DNA from: Spongospora subterranea f. sp. subterranea
Taxonomy: Eukaryota > Endomyxa: Phytomyxea > Phytomyxea > Plasmodiophorida
Direction of reading: 5' to 3'
Length of the DNA stretch: 64,000 bases
Assembly: GCA_049724395.1 (NCBI GenBank)
Contig: JAUGWO010000102.1
Location: forward strand, 406,257 to 470,256
The position numbers and the translations under genes were made by a program. Positions 27,241 to 36,328 of the stretch are shown piece after piece. Below the pieces are notes generated by a model. It worked only from the letters and a program-made list of their open reading frames with translations, was not told the DNA's origin and searched no databases. The number at the start of each line of letters is the position of its first letter. Position 1 is the stretch's first letter.

Positions 27241-27571
27241 ATGGACTCCAGTTTTGAGCATCAAATGATTAGCGAAATCCAACAAGCCTGGCTCCAAGAG
27301 CGGCAGGTCTTACTGGACGGGTGGGCAGATGATCGCCAAGAACTGTTATGTCTGCGGCGACTTTTACATGAGGAACGGCGTGCTTACACAGTAAGTAAAA
27401 ACTCTGGAGTTAGAAAAGATACGCTGATAACGTTCGCAGAAAGTTCTTATTCGTTTGACATCAGCAAACTTCCATAACGAGTTCTCAACTGAAACCGAGT
27501 TTAATCAGAAGAACGCGCAAGATGTTATGACCAACGAAAAGATAAAGAACCGCAAACATGATGAAACTTGA
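27241..27571 (+). CDS. Small helical protein of unknown function
   Basis: Two exons (27241-27390 and 27440-27571) separated by a 49-nt GTAAGT...CGCAG intron give a 93-residue protein starting MDSSFEHQMISEIQQAW. Residues 5-50 are strongly helical, with heptad-like leucines and many charged residues, suggesting a coiled coil. The C-terminal half is polar. No family is recognised. The clean splice sites and an in-frame stop right after the helical part support a real gene. Confidence 0.5.
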
Positions 27572-27652
27572 CCACCACATTTAAATATACACTCATTTAT
27601 TCATAAAAAAAACTGGTACAGTACTAATTACACAATAAATAAATATATAGTA

Positions 27653-29275
27653 CTATCTTTCTGAGATGATCTTTTTTCCCTCGTCAACAGAGGCATACAA
27701 CTGCCGTACCGCAGAAATTGCCTCGATCAATATAAATCCATTGCTGAAGGCACAAACCAGGCCCATCACGTAGTAAAAATTGGCATTTCCACAGCCAAGG
27801 TCGATCCACATTGTCCACATAACAGCGCTCATCGTGAAAGACACAATTAAAGCCACATAGACTGGCATTAGATTCCGCATTTCTGGTACATCGGTTAGCG
27901 AAATAAAAGCAAAGATTTGAGAGACAATACCTTTCAGAATATCATACTGTGTCAGAAGTAAGCAATAAACTATTCCAAAATCTCCTACGACAGGATACGG
28001 ACGGAACATCATGATAAGATGCATAAATATAAAAAATAAGAATTGAGGATTGTGCCAGAATCTAATTGTCAGCGGGATCACGTATACGAATACCTAAAAA
28101 CACAATTGAACAACGCAACGATGATGAAGCGTTCATCCGTACCTGTGAATTAAAGCAGATCAAAAAAAAGGAACGAAATCGGTGAAACATTTCAGTAACG
28201 AAGTACCAGAATATGCCAATATTTGGAGTTAAGTCGTGAACAAAATACAGATACCGATAGCTAAAAGACCACCACCTCGACGACCTAATAGAGACTGAAT
28301 ACGAATGTAAAAAATAAGAAATATGGCTACCCGAAGTAATGGGAAGAAAGCGCGATCAGAGAAGCGAGGAAGCCAATACTTAATGATATAAACATCAGCA
28401 TTTTTGCAGTAAGCGAAAATGGCACCGCATTAAGAGGAGCGTCGCGCTTTGCAGCTGACGATAAATCTAATTGCTTGAAATGCAGCACGATCAAAATTGG
28501 AACCAAAAGAATGGCGTTGTACAGCTCTAGATAGACGGACGTTGCGAATGAAAATGCAAGAGATAAAATATGGCCTAATATGCGGATAAGCTCAGCAATA
28601 TTAAGCGATTCATTAGAATACCATTATATGTAGAATAGAGGGCAAAAATAACGAAGACCTGTGATAGCGAAACAGTTGACAGTGATGCGCATGATAACAA
28701 AGTTAAGGGGTTGAACAAGAACCTAGCACGAATAGCAAAATTGAGTCCCAATTTGATGCAATCCGTCAGGCACAAACATTCTGAACACAATGTCGTGTAA
28801 GTTCGCTTGTTTGTGAATGCAAATTTCACTAACAACGGAGAGTGAGATGATATGAAACACTGTAGATGAAGATCATGAACCTGTTAGGGAAAGGAAACCC
28901 CATATCACGACTCCGCATAGTGACATTCCGAAGCATTGCGGCGATGAATAAATCAATGCATATGAAAAAGAAGTGGATCAAGTGAATAGAACCCACGTCA
29001 TTTAAGAAAGAAAGGAACGCGAAAAGCAGCGGAGGTTGGTGAAATATATCCCCATCATAAATTGAGCGATTTTGAGAATGTAGGTACATTGCCTCCACCA
29101 CTACAAAGCAAAAATTAATCAGAACAGGAGTAGAATTTGAGAGAAACAAAAACGTCCTACCTCGTCGGTAGCTAGAAGACGCACCAACAATTTGGACAGA
29201 CTCTGAACTGTGAGAGGTGGTTAGCATTAGCAGATACCTGAGAGCTGCAGCTAATATGAGATCAACCCATAGCAT
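27653..29275 (-). CDS. PIGU: GPI transamidase subunit PIG-U (Cdc91-like)
   Basis: Multi-spanning ER membrane subunit of the GPI transamidase, which attaches GPI anchors to proteins. Start MLWVDLILAAALRYLL, a first hydrophobic helix. The lumenal loop has VVEAMYLHSQNRSIYDGDIFH followed by QPPLLFAF, the strongest family signature (YxGxxFHxxPL). Further conserved parts are FNPLTLLSC, the GILVPILLV-type helices, FFHRFRSF, and RPYPVVGDFGIVYCLL near the C-terminus, then MWTMWIDLGCGNANFYYVMG. At least eight hydrophobic segments are seen. Five or more short introns break the frame. The last exon ends KKIISER. Length and order agree with PIG-U/Cdc91. Confidence 0.88.
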
Positions 29276-29363
29276 TGATAAAACGATCCGATGGGCAATG
29301 GATTATCCAATATGAGCCATGCGCAGGTTAAGTGGGTATCCAGTATCCACAGTGCAGTGTGCC

Positions 29364-29696
29364 TTAACACCCAACTACGGATATGCGATGCGCCACTTTA
29401 TCGTCGTTAAGATCAACAGGTGGCCCGAGATAGTTTTGCTGTAATAGCCGAATCTTGTCCACTCCAGGCCATACAGAATCAACATTTTGTAACGGCCTAA
29501 ATCTATATTCATCAGGGATGATCCTCTTTGAAGTACTGGAGCTAGATGAAGTGTTTAGACAATCCCAGCCCTCGATCCTACTGCTGCTCCCCCCACGTGT
29601 CTGCGTAATTTTTTGAAAAAATTTAGCGATCGAGTCAAAAATCGACCAAGATTTACGACGGTAACTCAAGGACATGGACAAGATTTTCAACTCCAA
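29364..29696 (-). CDS. Uncharacterised small ORF (110 codons)
   Basis: A minus-strand ORF directly upstream of PIG-U. The N-terminal half is basic (MELKILSMSLSYRRKSW), then a serine-rich stretch is followed by DEYRFRPLQNVDSVWPGVDK and LLQQNYLGPP. The composition looks protein-like in the second half. No family is recognised, and an overlapping plus frame exists. Real gene or not is uncertain. Confidence 0.3.
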   Translation of the reverse strand: MELKILSMSLSYRRKSWSIFDSIAKFFQKITQTRGGSSSRIEGWDCLNTSSSSSTSKRIIPDEYRFRPLQNVDSVWPGVDKIRLLQQNYLGPPVDLNDDKVAHRISVVGC

Positions 29697-30764
29697 GACT
29701 TTGACTTATCAACTTGCAACTTACCTTGCAACATCAAGGAGCTGTTGGAGTATAACAGAAGGCACATGGTCCTGTTCACCGGCCGGCGAACGCTTTCACA
29801 TTGCAAAGTAGGTGACACGGTGATAGGTCAAAGTCGTTGGAGTTGATAATCATGTCCAGTTCCCGTACGTCGCCGTAAAATCTTGGTCGATTTTTGACGC
29901 GACTTCTTAATTTCGGGCCACCTGTTTTTATTGACCATCGTGTTCAGCTCAGATAGATGACCGCCTTTGGTTACTGGTATTCCCACACCATAAATCTTGA
30001 TCGATTTTTGACTGGACTGAGATCAGATGTAAGTGGCCCTCAGGCAGGTGTTCTAACAAATGATTTCATGTTCAGGTCGGTGCTGAAGTCGTGTACTCTG
30101 AGATCACTCGTGGGATAATGGCAGTCGGTACAACGGAGCTGCGGCCTGTGACGCCCATTCGCTTCGTTGGTCAACGCGACGACGACCAGACTTCTGCAGG
30201 ATGAATAACCACATTCCAGATATCAAACTGACCTGAGCTACTCACAAAAAAATCAAAGTAAACAGACTTGGCTTGAAATATCGTGACAGCACTAAACAAC
30301 AATTTGGTTCAAAGTGTTTGGTTTTCTGTGTCTTTGCCCCCAAAATCAGAAAGAGGCAGTTAACTAAAACCTACAAATCATGTGATTTCCGTGAATAAGT
30401 CCCAGTGACTGCTTTGGAAACATCTCGAAGCCCGATCCTATCAGAAAAAGTACTCGAACGAATGTGTTTTGAGTTTGTACCTGAGACATTAGTTAGTATA
30501 ACAGAAAACACGCAGATCCCGCATCGATCGCATCTGTTCATATGTCCATGACTCTCCAGTACTCATTGCAGAAGCACGATTGCCGTCTTCTGACACAGAC
30601 GGAGACGCACCCGACCATCGTCAATCCGATATCTCATATCCAGCTGTAACACTAAAAACACACCGCACGGTGTGTTTCAGTCCCACTGACTCTAGCTGCA
30701 GTCGGCAGTAACCCTCATGCTGCCTGGCCGATAATCGTCATTCTGCATTGATCTGTTCCAGTAT
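29697..30764. other. Intergenic region upstream of the maturase gene
   Basis: About 1.07 kb with no supported gene. The phrase CTTGATCGATTTTTGAC-like occurs twice around 29635-29655 and 29880-30015 in slightly different form (ATCGACCAAGATTT; TTGGTCGATTTTTGACGCG; TTGATCGATTTTTGACTGG), which may be a small local repeat. It should contain the promoter of the plus-strand maturase gene. Confidence 0.35.
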
Positions 30765-33017
30765 ATGAACTACAACATCGTCCATTTGTCCCCGGATCGC
30801 TTAAGATATGGATTCGCTTGCCCAACGTGTATATGGGTCCATTCCTCTCAAACCAGCTTTGCGAACCGCCTTTATTCGACTGCAAGTTTGAATCCCCGCG
30901 CAAGGACCATGCAATTCCTACATATATCCAAGACATCGCACGCATGGTCGAGAAAAGCATCGCAGAATGTATCTAGCTTAGCTGCGTTCTCAGACGCGCT
31001 GCCAAAATTTGGCAATTCCTTCGTTGTTCCTGATAGAAATCGTTCTCTCGCGTCGTCCGAAATTTCTTCGTTGAGATTTTCTGACACATTACCAGATTTG
31101 CCTTCGTCCGAAGCGGGCGCTAATCTCATGCCTTTTTTATGGCCAGAATATTCCGGCAACAATTATCAGCAAAAAGTTCCTGGCGAGCATCGAGGTTCTG
31201 TAACTACTCTCAGCGAGGAGGTTCCAAGCAGCGAATCCAGTCGAGGTCTTTACCATCGGCTGTTGAACCGTGATATTTTCCATTCATCGTTGATCCGTCT
31301 CCAGAACGCCCCAAATAGCATGATAACCCACGTAGAGCCTGGATTATTGAATAATTTTATCGACGATCTCGTTGAACAGCTGCGGTTGGGCACATTTGCG
31401 TTTCTGCCAAAGCGTAATCGACGTGCAAGAACTAAATGCCCGATCGGAGCTAAAAAAAAAGAACGCGATCGTAGGCCGCCAGTTGATGTGATCGTTCCTC
31501 CGATTTTTCGAGATCAACTTGTTTTACAAGCGATGACTACTCTTCTAGAGACGGTGTATGAGCCCAAATTTTCTCCGAATAGTCATGGCTATAGATCTAC
31601 TGCTAGTGGATTATCGCGTCAGAGTGCATTGAAGCAGATTCGTGACAGTTTCGGCATTTCTTCCTGGTTTATTGATGGGAAGCTTACGTACTGCATTGAT
31701 GATCTTGACCATGGTTTCTTGTTTGAAATTCTTAGGAAAGAAGTGAAAGATGCCCGGTTCATTGCTCTTATTCAAAATGCAGTTAAGGCAGGCCTGTTAG
31801 AATTTCGTCGCTATGGTCGCATATCACTTTGCGAGACGCCGATGGGGACGAATCCGCTCAGTCCTCTACTAGCCAATATTTGCCTAAACGAGCTTGACAT
31901 GTTTGTTGACATTCTGAAGAAAGATTACGATAAAGGATCTCGTCCTGGACTGAACCCAAAATTCAGACTCTGGCGTGCACACATTGATCGTTTGAGGCGT
32001 AATCCTCTCTCTGATCCTAAAGAAATTCGATCGGCATCAGTCAAACTGCGAGAAATGTCTTTCGTAGATGAAATGGATCCCAACTTTCGACGTCTATTTT
32101 ATGTTCGCCATGCTGATCGCATCCTAATCGGCCTACGTGGTCCGAAAGCTGACGCGATAGCTTTTGAAAATCACGTTAAACATTTCCTATCAAAAGTTTT
32201 AGGTCTTCCAGCGGACCCAAAAATCGTCAGCGTCAGGCACGCCAGATCAGAAGGGGTTGAGTTTCTAGGGACCGATTTGTATAAAATTTCGATCCGATCT
32301 CCGACAATGAACAGCACTCGCCGTATTCTACGTTTAATGGCCCCTAAGAAATCAATCAAGATGAAGCTGATCAATACTGGGTTTATCCAAGGCGAAAAGT
32401 CCAAGCCGTACTACTACTGGTCCAAATATTCTTTGGAGCGCATTGTTTGGCTTTACAGTGCTGTTTTCAAACGGATTCTGCGTCATTATTCCTTTGTTGC
32501 TAACACCAGCGCACTCGGAACGTATTTCCACTGGATTATTCGAGGATCTTGCGCCAAGCTTTTAGCGGCCAAATTAAAACTGTCATCGCAGCGAAAAATA
32601 TTCACCCGATTTGGAAAATTCCTTTCCGTTGACAAGAATTTTCCATTAGCGCGATTCTACCGACCTCAGTCATTCGCCAGAGCAGACCGCGATTCAGCGT
32701 TTCTGGAGGGTGAAATCGATTACGCTGTCAGTGTCGACGGTCGTAGAGTCGGGTTCATTGACGAGAGCGTTCTATGCGCAAACTGTCAATTATGTGGTGC
32801 GTCTGAGAAAGGGCAAATCCACCTTCATTCTGTTATTTCGTTTGCAACTGATTTGGATGCACAATTTCGTCACCTGGTCAGGCGCGAGAATAACATCCCG
32901 AAACCAACCAGGTGGAATCAGATCGCTTTATGCCCCGACTGCAGCTTGAAGTACTGCAGAAAAAGCCGACGTGCTGAACGCAGAGACTCCTGGATCGACA
33001 CAGCCAACATCGAATAA
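30765..33017 (+). CDS. Nuclear-encoded, mitochondrially targeted group II intron maturase
   Basis: A single 750-codon exon encoding a group II intron protein without any surrounding intron. The first about 45 residues are Arg/Ser-rich with no acidic cluster and contain NRLYSTASL, which fits a mitochondrial presequence with an R-x-Y/S cleavage site. The reverse-transcriptase blocks follow: RT2 VIVPPIFRDQLVLQAM ... FSPNSHGYRS, RT3 SWFIDGKLTYCIDDLDH, RT4 TPMGTNPLSPLLANICLNEL, and RT5 YVRHADRILIG in place of Y-A-D-D. Domain X (maturase, about 520-640: YYYWSKYSLERIVWLYSAVF ... LGTYFHWIIRGSCAKLLAAK) is well kept. The end carries a decayed HNH/zinc module (CANCQLCGASEKGQIHLHS ... LCPDCS). Loss of the second RT5 Asp and the altered HNH suggest a splicing-only role, as in plant nMAT proteins. 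No group II RNA domains are seen nearby. The stop lies inside an AATAAA. Confidence 0.88.
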   Translation: MNYNIVHLSPDRLRYGFACPTCIWVHSSQTSFANRLYSTASLNPRARTMQFLHISKTSHAWSRKASQNVSSLAAFSDALPKFGNSFVVPDRNRSLASSEISSLRFSDTLPDLPSSEAGANLMPFLWPEYSGNNYQQKVPGEHRGSVTTLSEEVPSSESSRGLYHRLLNRDIFHSSLIRLQNAPNSMITHVEPGLLNNFIDDLVEQLRLGTFAFLPKRNRRARTKCPIGAKKKERDRRPPVDVIVPPIFRDQLVLQAMTTLLETVYEPKFSPNSHGYRSTASGLSRQSALKQIRDSFGISSWFIDGKLTYCIDDLDHGFLFEILRKEVKDARFIALIQNAVKAGLLEFRRYGRISLCETPMGTNPLSPLLANICLNELDMFVDILKKDYDKGSRPGLNPKFRLWRAHIDRLRRNPLSDPKEIRSASVKLREMSFVDEMDPNFRRLFYVRHADRILIGLRGPKADAIAFENHVKHFLSKVLGLPADPKIVSVRHARSEGVEFLGTDLYKISIRSPTMNSTRRILRLMAPKKSIKMKLINTGFIQGEKSKPYYYWSKYSLERIVWLYSAVFKRILRHYSFVANTSALGTYFHWIIRGSCAKLLAAKLKLSSQRKIFTRFGKFLSVDKNFPLARFYRPQSFARADRDSAFLEGEIDYAVSVDGRRVGFIDESVLCANCQLCGASEKGQIHLHSVISFATDLDAQFRHLVRRENNIPKPTRWNQIALCPDCSLKYCRKSRRAERRDSWIDTANIE

Positions 33018-33351
33018 AACGCTTGTATTATATTGGTTTCATAACGGTTGTCATTTCGTTTTCATTGATGTTCCTGGCGTCAGGGCGAATATTCCTCGTT
33101 TTTGCGGTTCAGTTTTGGATTTGACCCTGAGACGGGAACTGGTTCTTGCCGATATATTCAGGTGCCGAATTCGCTGGAATATCTAACGCTTTGCTAGGCC
33201 TGCTCAGGGCACCGATCAATCGTTCTAAGTGAGGGTGCGTGAATCACGCCCGAGTGGCACGCGTTTTGAACCATCATTGGATTCTGACCCAGCGAACTTG
33301 CACAAAATCCTCAGACTTCAGACCGGTGTCCAATTGTCCCGGTACTGTCGA

Positions 33352-34122
33352 ATGAGAGAGGCGAAACTCTTGCACACGTACAAAGAGCCATGGCATTTGG
33401 TCATTCAGGCTTACCAGCAGAGATTTGAGAACCTGCCCCATCCACGAATTCCTGCGTTGCTTGGGGCAGAATTCGACAATTTCGCATACGAACCGTCATC
33501 TCAAGAATTGTCGTGGGTCGTTCTTGGACAAGTCGACGTGCCTGTGGCATCGTGGGTGAAAAAACTGTCTGGGTGTTCCCATTGTATATTCCGGACCATA
33601 AATACGATCAATTATTCAGCGAGAACGCTGAAAATCCGAATCACGAACGACGACTTTAGGCACATCGCCGTCGTCGAAGAGAGCAACTGCTTCAGAGTCC
33701 ATCCCGAGAATGATCAATGGACTGAGTATGAACAAGTATCGCGATTGACTATTCGATCATTGCTCGGGATGCAATCCCAGGTTGAGGGGATTGTCATGAA
33801 GTCCTATTCCGAGGTGATAATCGCCCCATCACCTGCCCCTACGCCGTTAACCAGCTATTGTTGTCTGATTTAGAACTACGAAGCAGGTAGGTCTGTGGAC
33901 AACGAGTTCATCCAGAAACTACTGGGCGCCGGCCACCTCCCTCGCCGAGGATATCTGGAAGCGATGACGGTCGCCCATCTGAACGAGGGAGCGACAATAC
34001 CTTTCACACATATGGAGCATTCCATCACCGCATTGCCCTATTCCGCCAAGGAATTGGATATCGAAAGCGAAGATGATTCTCAAATCAATCAACCTGATGC
34101 AGTCAAACTGCATCATCTGTAA
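33352..34122 (+). CDS. PRELI/MSF1-domain lipid-transfer protein
   Basis: PRELI/Ups proteins shuttle phospholipids (phosphatidic acid or phosphatidylserine) across the mitochondrial intermembrane space. The ATG at 33352 puts HTYKEPWHLVIQAYQQRF about six residues from the N-terminus, as in the family (H-T-F-x-Y-P-W). The domain continues with a QELSWVVLGQVDVPVASWVK strand region, INYSARTLKIRITN and FRVHPENDQWTEYEQ. A 60-nt intron (33814-33873, GTGATA...GATTTAG with a GTTAAC branch site) removes an in-frame TAG and joins VMKSYSE to NYEAGRSVDNEFIQK, matching the family's final helix. The product has about 236 residues, with an acidic tail. Which Ups/PRELID subgroup it belongs to is not clear. Confidence 0.8.
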
Positions 34123-34198
34123 TTTACCTAGACATTATCGTTTTCATACGTTAATTATTATACGACATATATTCTAAACAGATTTTGTCGATCGGGTA

Positions 34199-35618
34199 TC
34201 AATTTGCTTGAAGTGGCGGTAGGTTGGGGTTGAGGAGATAGCATAGAATATCGTTGGTGACCTTGGGGTGTTGTTCTTCTCGGGCGGCGATCGCCGGGAT
34301 CAAACCCATAACACGTAGGGTATGGATTTGCGAATGGATAATCAACAGTATTGTGGCGATCTCGGGGACTTTCCAACCGCTTTCCCTGATCAAAAACTTC
34401 TCCAGATCCTCATATATTCTTTTTAGCTCGCTGATCCAGTAGAATATCGACGGGTGTTGCCAGCGCTCCATTGTCGAGCAGACAACCCATATCCTCCTCA
34501 ATATGGATTTGTCTTTAGGTTCCAGATTTTTCACCTTCAAGAATGTGTAGTCTTCGCTAGAAGACGTCACACTGGATCAATACAGAAACTAAATGGTGAT
34601 TTGTTGAACAACCTACAGATTGTTGAATGAGCGCGAGCGAGGAGATGGAAATTCGCGTTCGATAACCACGCCAAGATCGCGAACCTTGTAGATATCGGAC
34701 GAGGTCTTTTCCCATGCTTGTTCTATCTTCCGGCAGATATCGTCGATTCCACACAGCATGCAAGCGGATCTGCTCTTATTGGATGTCAGCTTCAGCTGCG
34801 CCTGATCCGCACTGCCGTTTGCCGATTTGACAGAACTGACGGCCATCGCTCGGGCCGTGATCCTTTCGAGTTGTCGATCGGGAATCAGAACCGACAGGAG
34901 AAAGTTCACCATGACGTCTTCGGCGATGTAGGGCAATCCAGTAATAAGCGGATTATCAGAGCCCAGCTGGAGAATATTCGTCGTCATTTCAATCAGCTCG
35001 GGCTTACCGATTTCTTGCAAGCGTCCGTCATCCTCGATCCATAACCGCATCTCATTTACCCGTTTTCTAACGGCCGCAACTGCACACACAAAACCCAGCT
35101 GATTACTTACCAATCGCTGATCGGCGTGAACCAATAGCCGAACCTTTGTGGCAGTTGACCTGGTTGTAAAAGTGACATAACCGCACCATGATCGTCGATG
35201 GCGTCTGCCAGAGCTTGTCATTGAACACCCAATGGAGATCCAGTACGATGTCATCGGGAGTCGACCCGAGTTCCTCGGCCCATTGCGTGACCAGTGCCAG
35301 GTCAATACCAGATTGCCCCATCAGATCGACGATTGGCCTCATTTCAGCGCGCATTAGGATTGCGATAGAATATCGCGGTACCTGATGAACGATCCGGCCA
35401 GCGACCGAACTGTGCCGGTCACATGAGATATCGTGGAAAACAGGATTTCGCTGCGGATACTGCAGTTCGCGTCTGATAGCGCATATCGATCTCGCGAGTA
35501 TTGTCGAGGGGCGACCGATGCCACAGCAATCAGAATCTATTGGACGTTGTCTCATTTGTGGATGTCGAATAAATAGAAAGAAGTGATCAAAGCTGGGAGC
35601 ACGTTTGGGATAGCGCAA
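34199..35618 (-). CDS. Uncharacterised multi-exon protein
   Basis: Three exons can be joined. The first (from 35618, or the internal ATG near 35554, MRQRPIDSDCCGIGR) ends SRRSAI. A 31-nt intron (GTAAGTAATC...GTGTGCAG, about 35111-35081) links it to VAAVRKRVNEMRLWIEDDGR. A 45-nt intron (about 34614-34570) joins SFNNL to VTSSSEDYTFLKVKNLEPKD. The protein, about 440 residues, is mostly helical and soluble, with no transmembrane segment. Features include TQWAEELGSTPDDIVLDLHW, a CMLCGIDDICRKIEQAW stretch with three cysteines, and a C-terminal helical block ending NPNLPPLQAN. I do not recognise the family. Consistent frame restoration at both introns supports a real gene. Confidence 0.6.
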
Positions 35619-36328
35619 ACATGGTCATCGGTGGCTCATTGATTCCACAGTACCACCATTGTTTGTTTACTTGCAAGTGCTACCGGTCAGAAGGGGGAAA
35701 GACGGCTGACGACCCTGTCAGAAGGGCGAAAGACCAGCAGAAGACCCTTTCAATCAACGACTCAGTTGCAGCTAAAATGGGACAAAGTAACTTGATAAAC
35801 TGACTTACCCAGGTTCATTGTTTGAAGGAATGAGCAAAGCTGGAAAATAAGGAACTACTGTGTTTCTCCCGACAAAGGAATACTAAAATTTCAGGCAAAG
35901 CAACGTTTAGTAATCAATCTTCGATGTTTGCGTTGGATTTACTCAAACATGTTCAAGTCAAGTTGATCGTGACTTGGGATGAACGGCGATTTGGAACTGC
36001 TCTTTTTCAGGTTTATGGCAAAAAAGCGCGCGCGTTTCCTCACTCTTGCTGGGCGCGGACAGCTGACTGCGGTGAACGTCGTGGGACTTATCCACTGAAC
36101 AGTCTGTAAACTGGTGTGGGGAGAGTGAGATTGTCGAGGACACCGAAGCGCGCAGCGCTCATTGATCATTGCGCGGCTCTGTGCCTGCCTGCTATTGAAA
36201 CCCTGTCTTGAGTTCATCCGTGCACCTCACAATAACGTTCTTCGCCTAATCCCGGGACCATATTCGATTGGGGTCCGGTGTCCCCTTTCAAAGACAGAGA
36301 GATTGAGGTCGACCATTCCAAGTTGAAC
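35619..36328. promoter_or_regulatory. Divergent promoter region
   Basis: About 710 bp between the starts of the uncharacterised gene (minus) and the Ki-67-like gene (plus). Only short chance ORFs are seen. GC-rich blocks near 36020-36060 contain GCGCGCGCG. No defined element can be supported. Confidence 0.35.

Noticed and set aside
30765-33017. Mobile retroelement (LINE or active group II intron)
   Set aside because: No flanking intron RNA domains, target duplications, poly-A tail or endonuclease of LINE type; domain X, the HADR box and the presequence fit a domesticated maturase.
33838-33873. CaaX-like prenylation motif (CCLI) at the end of the PRELI ORF
   Set aside because: It lies inside a 60-nt intron with a good branch site; splicing continues the frame into the family's final helix.
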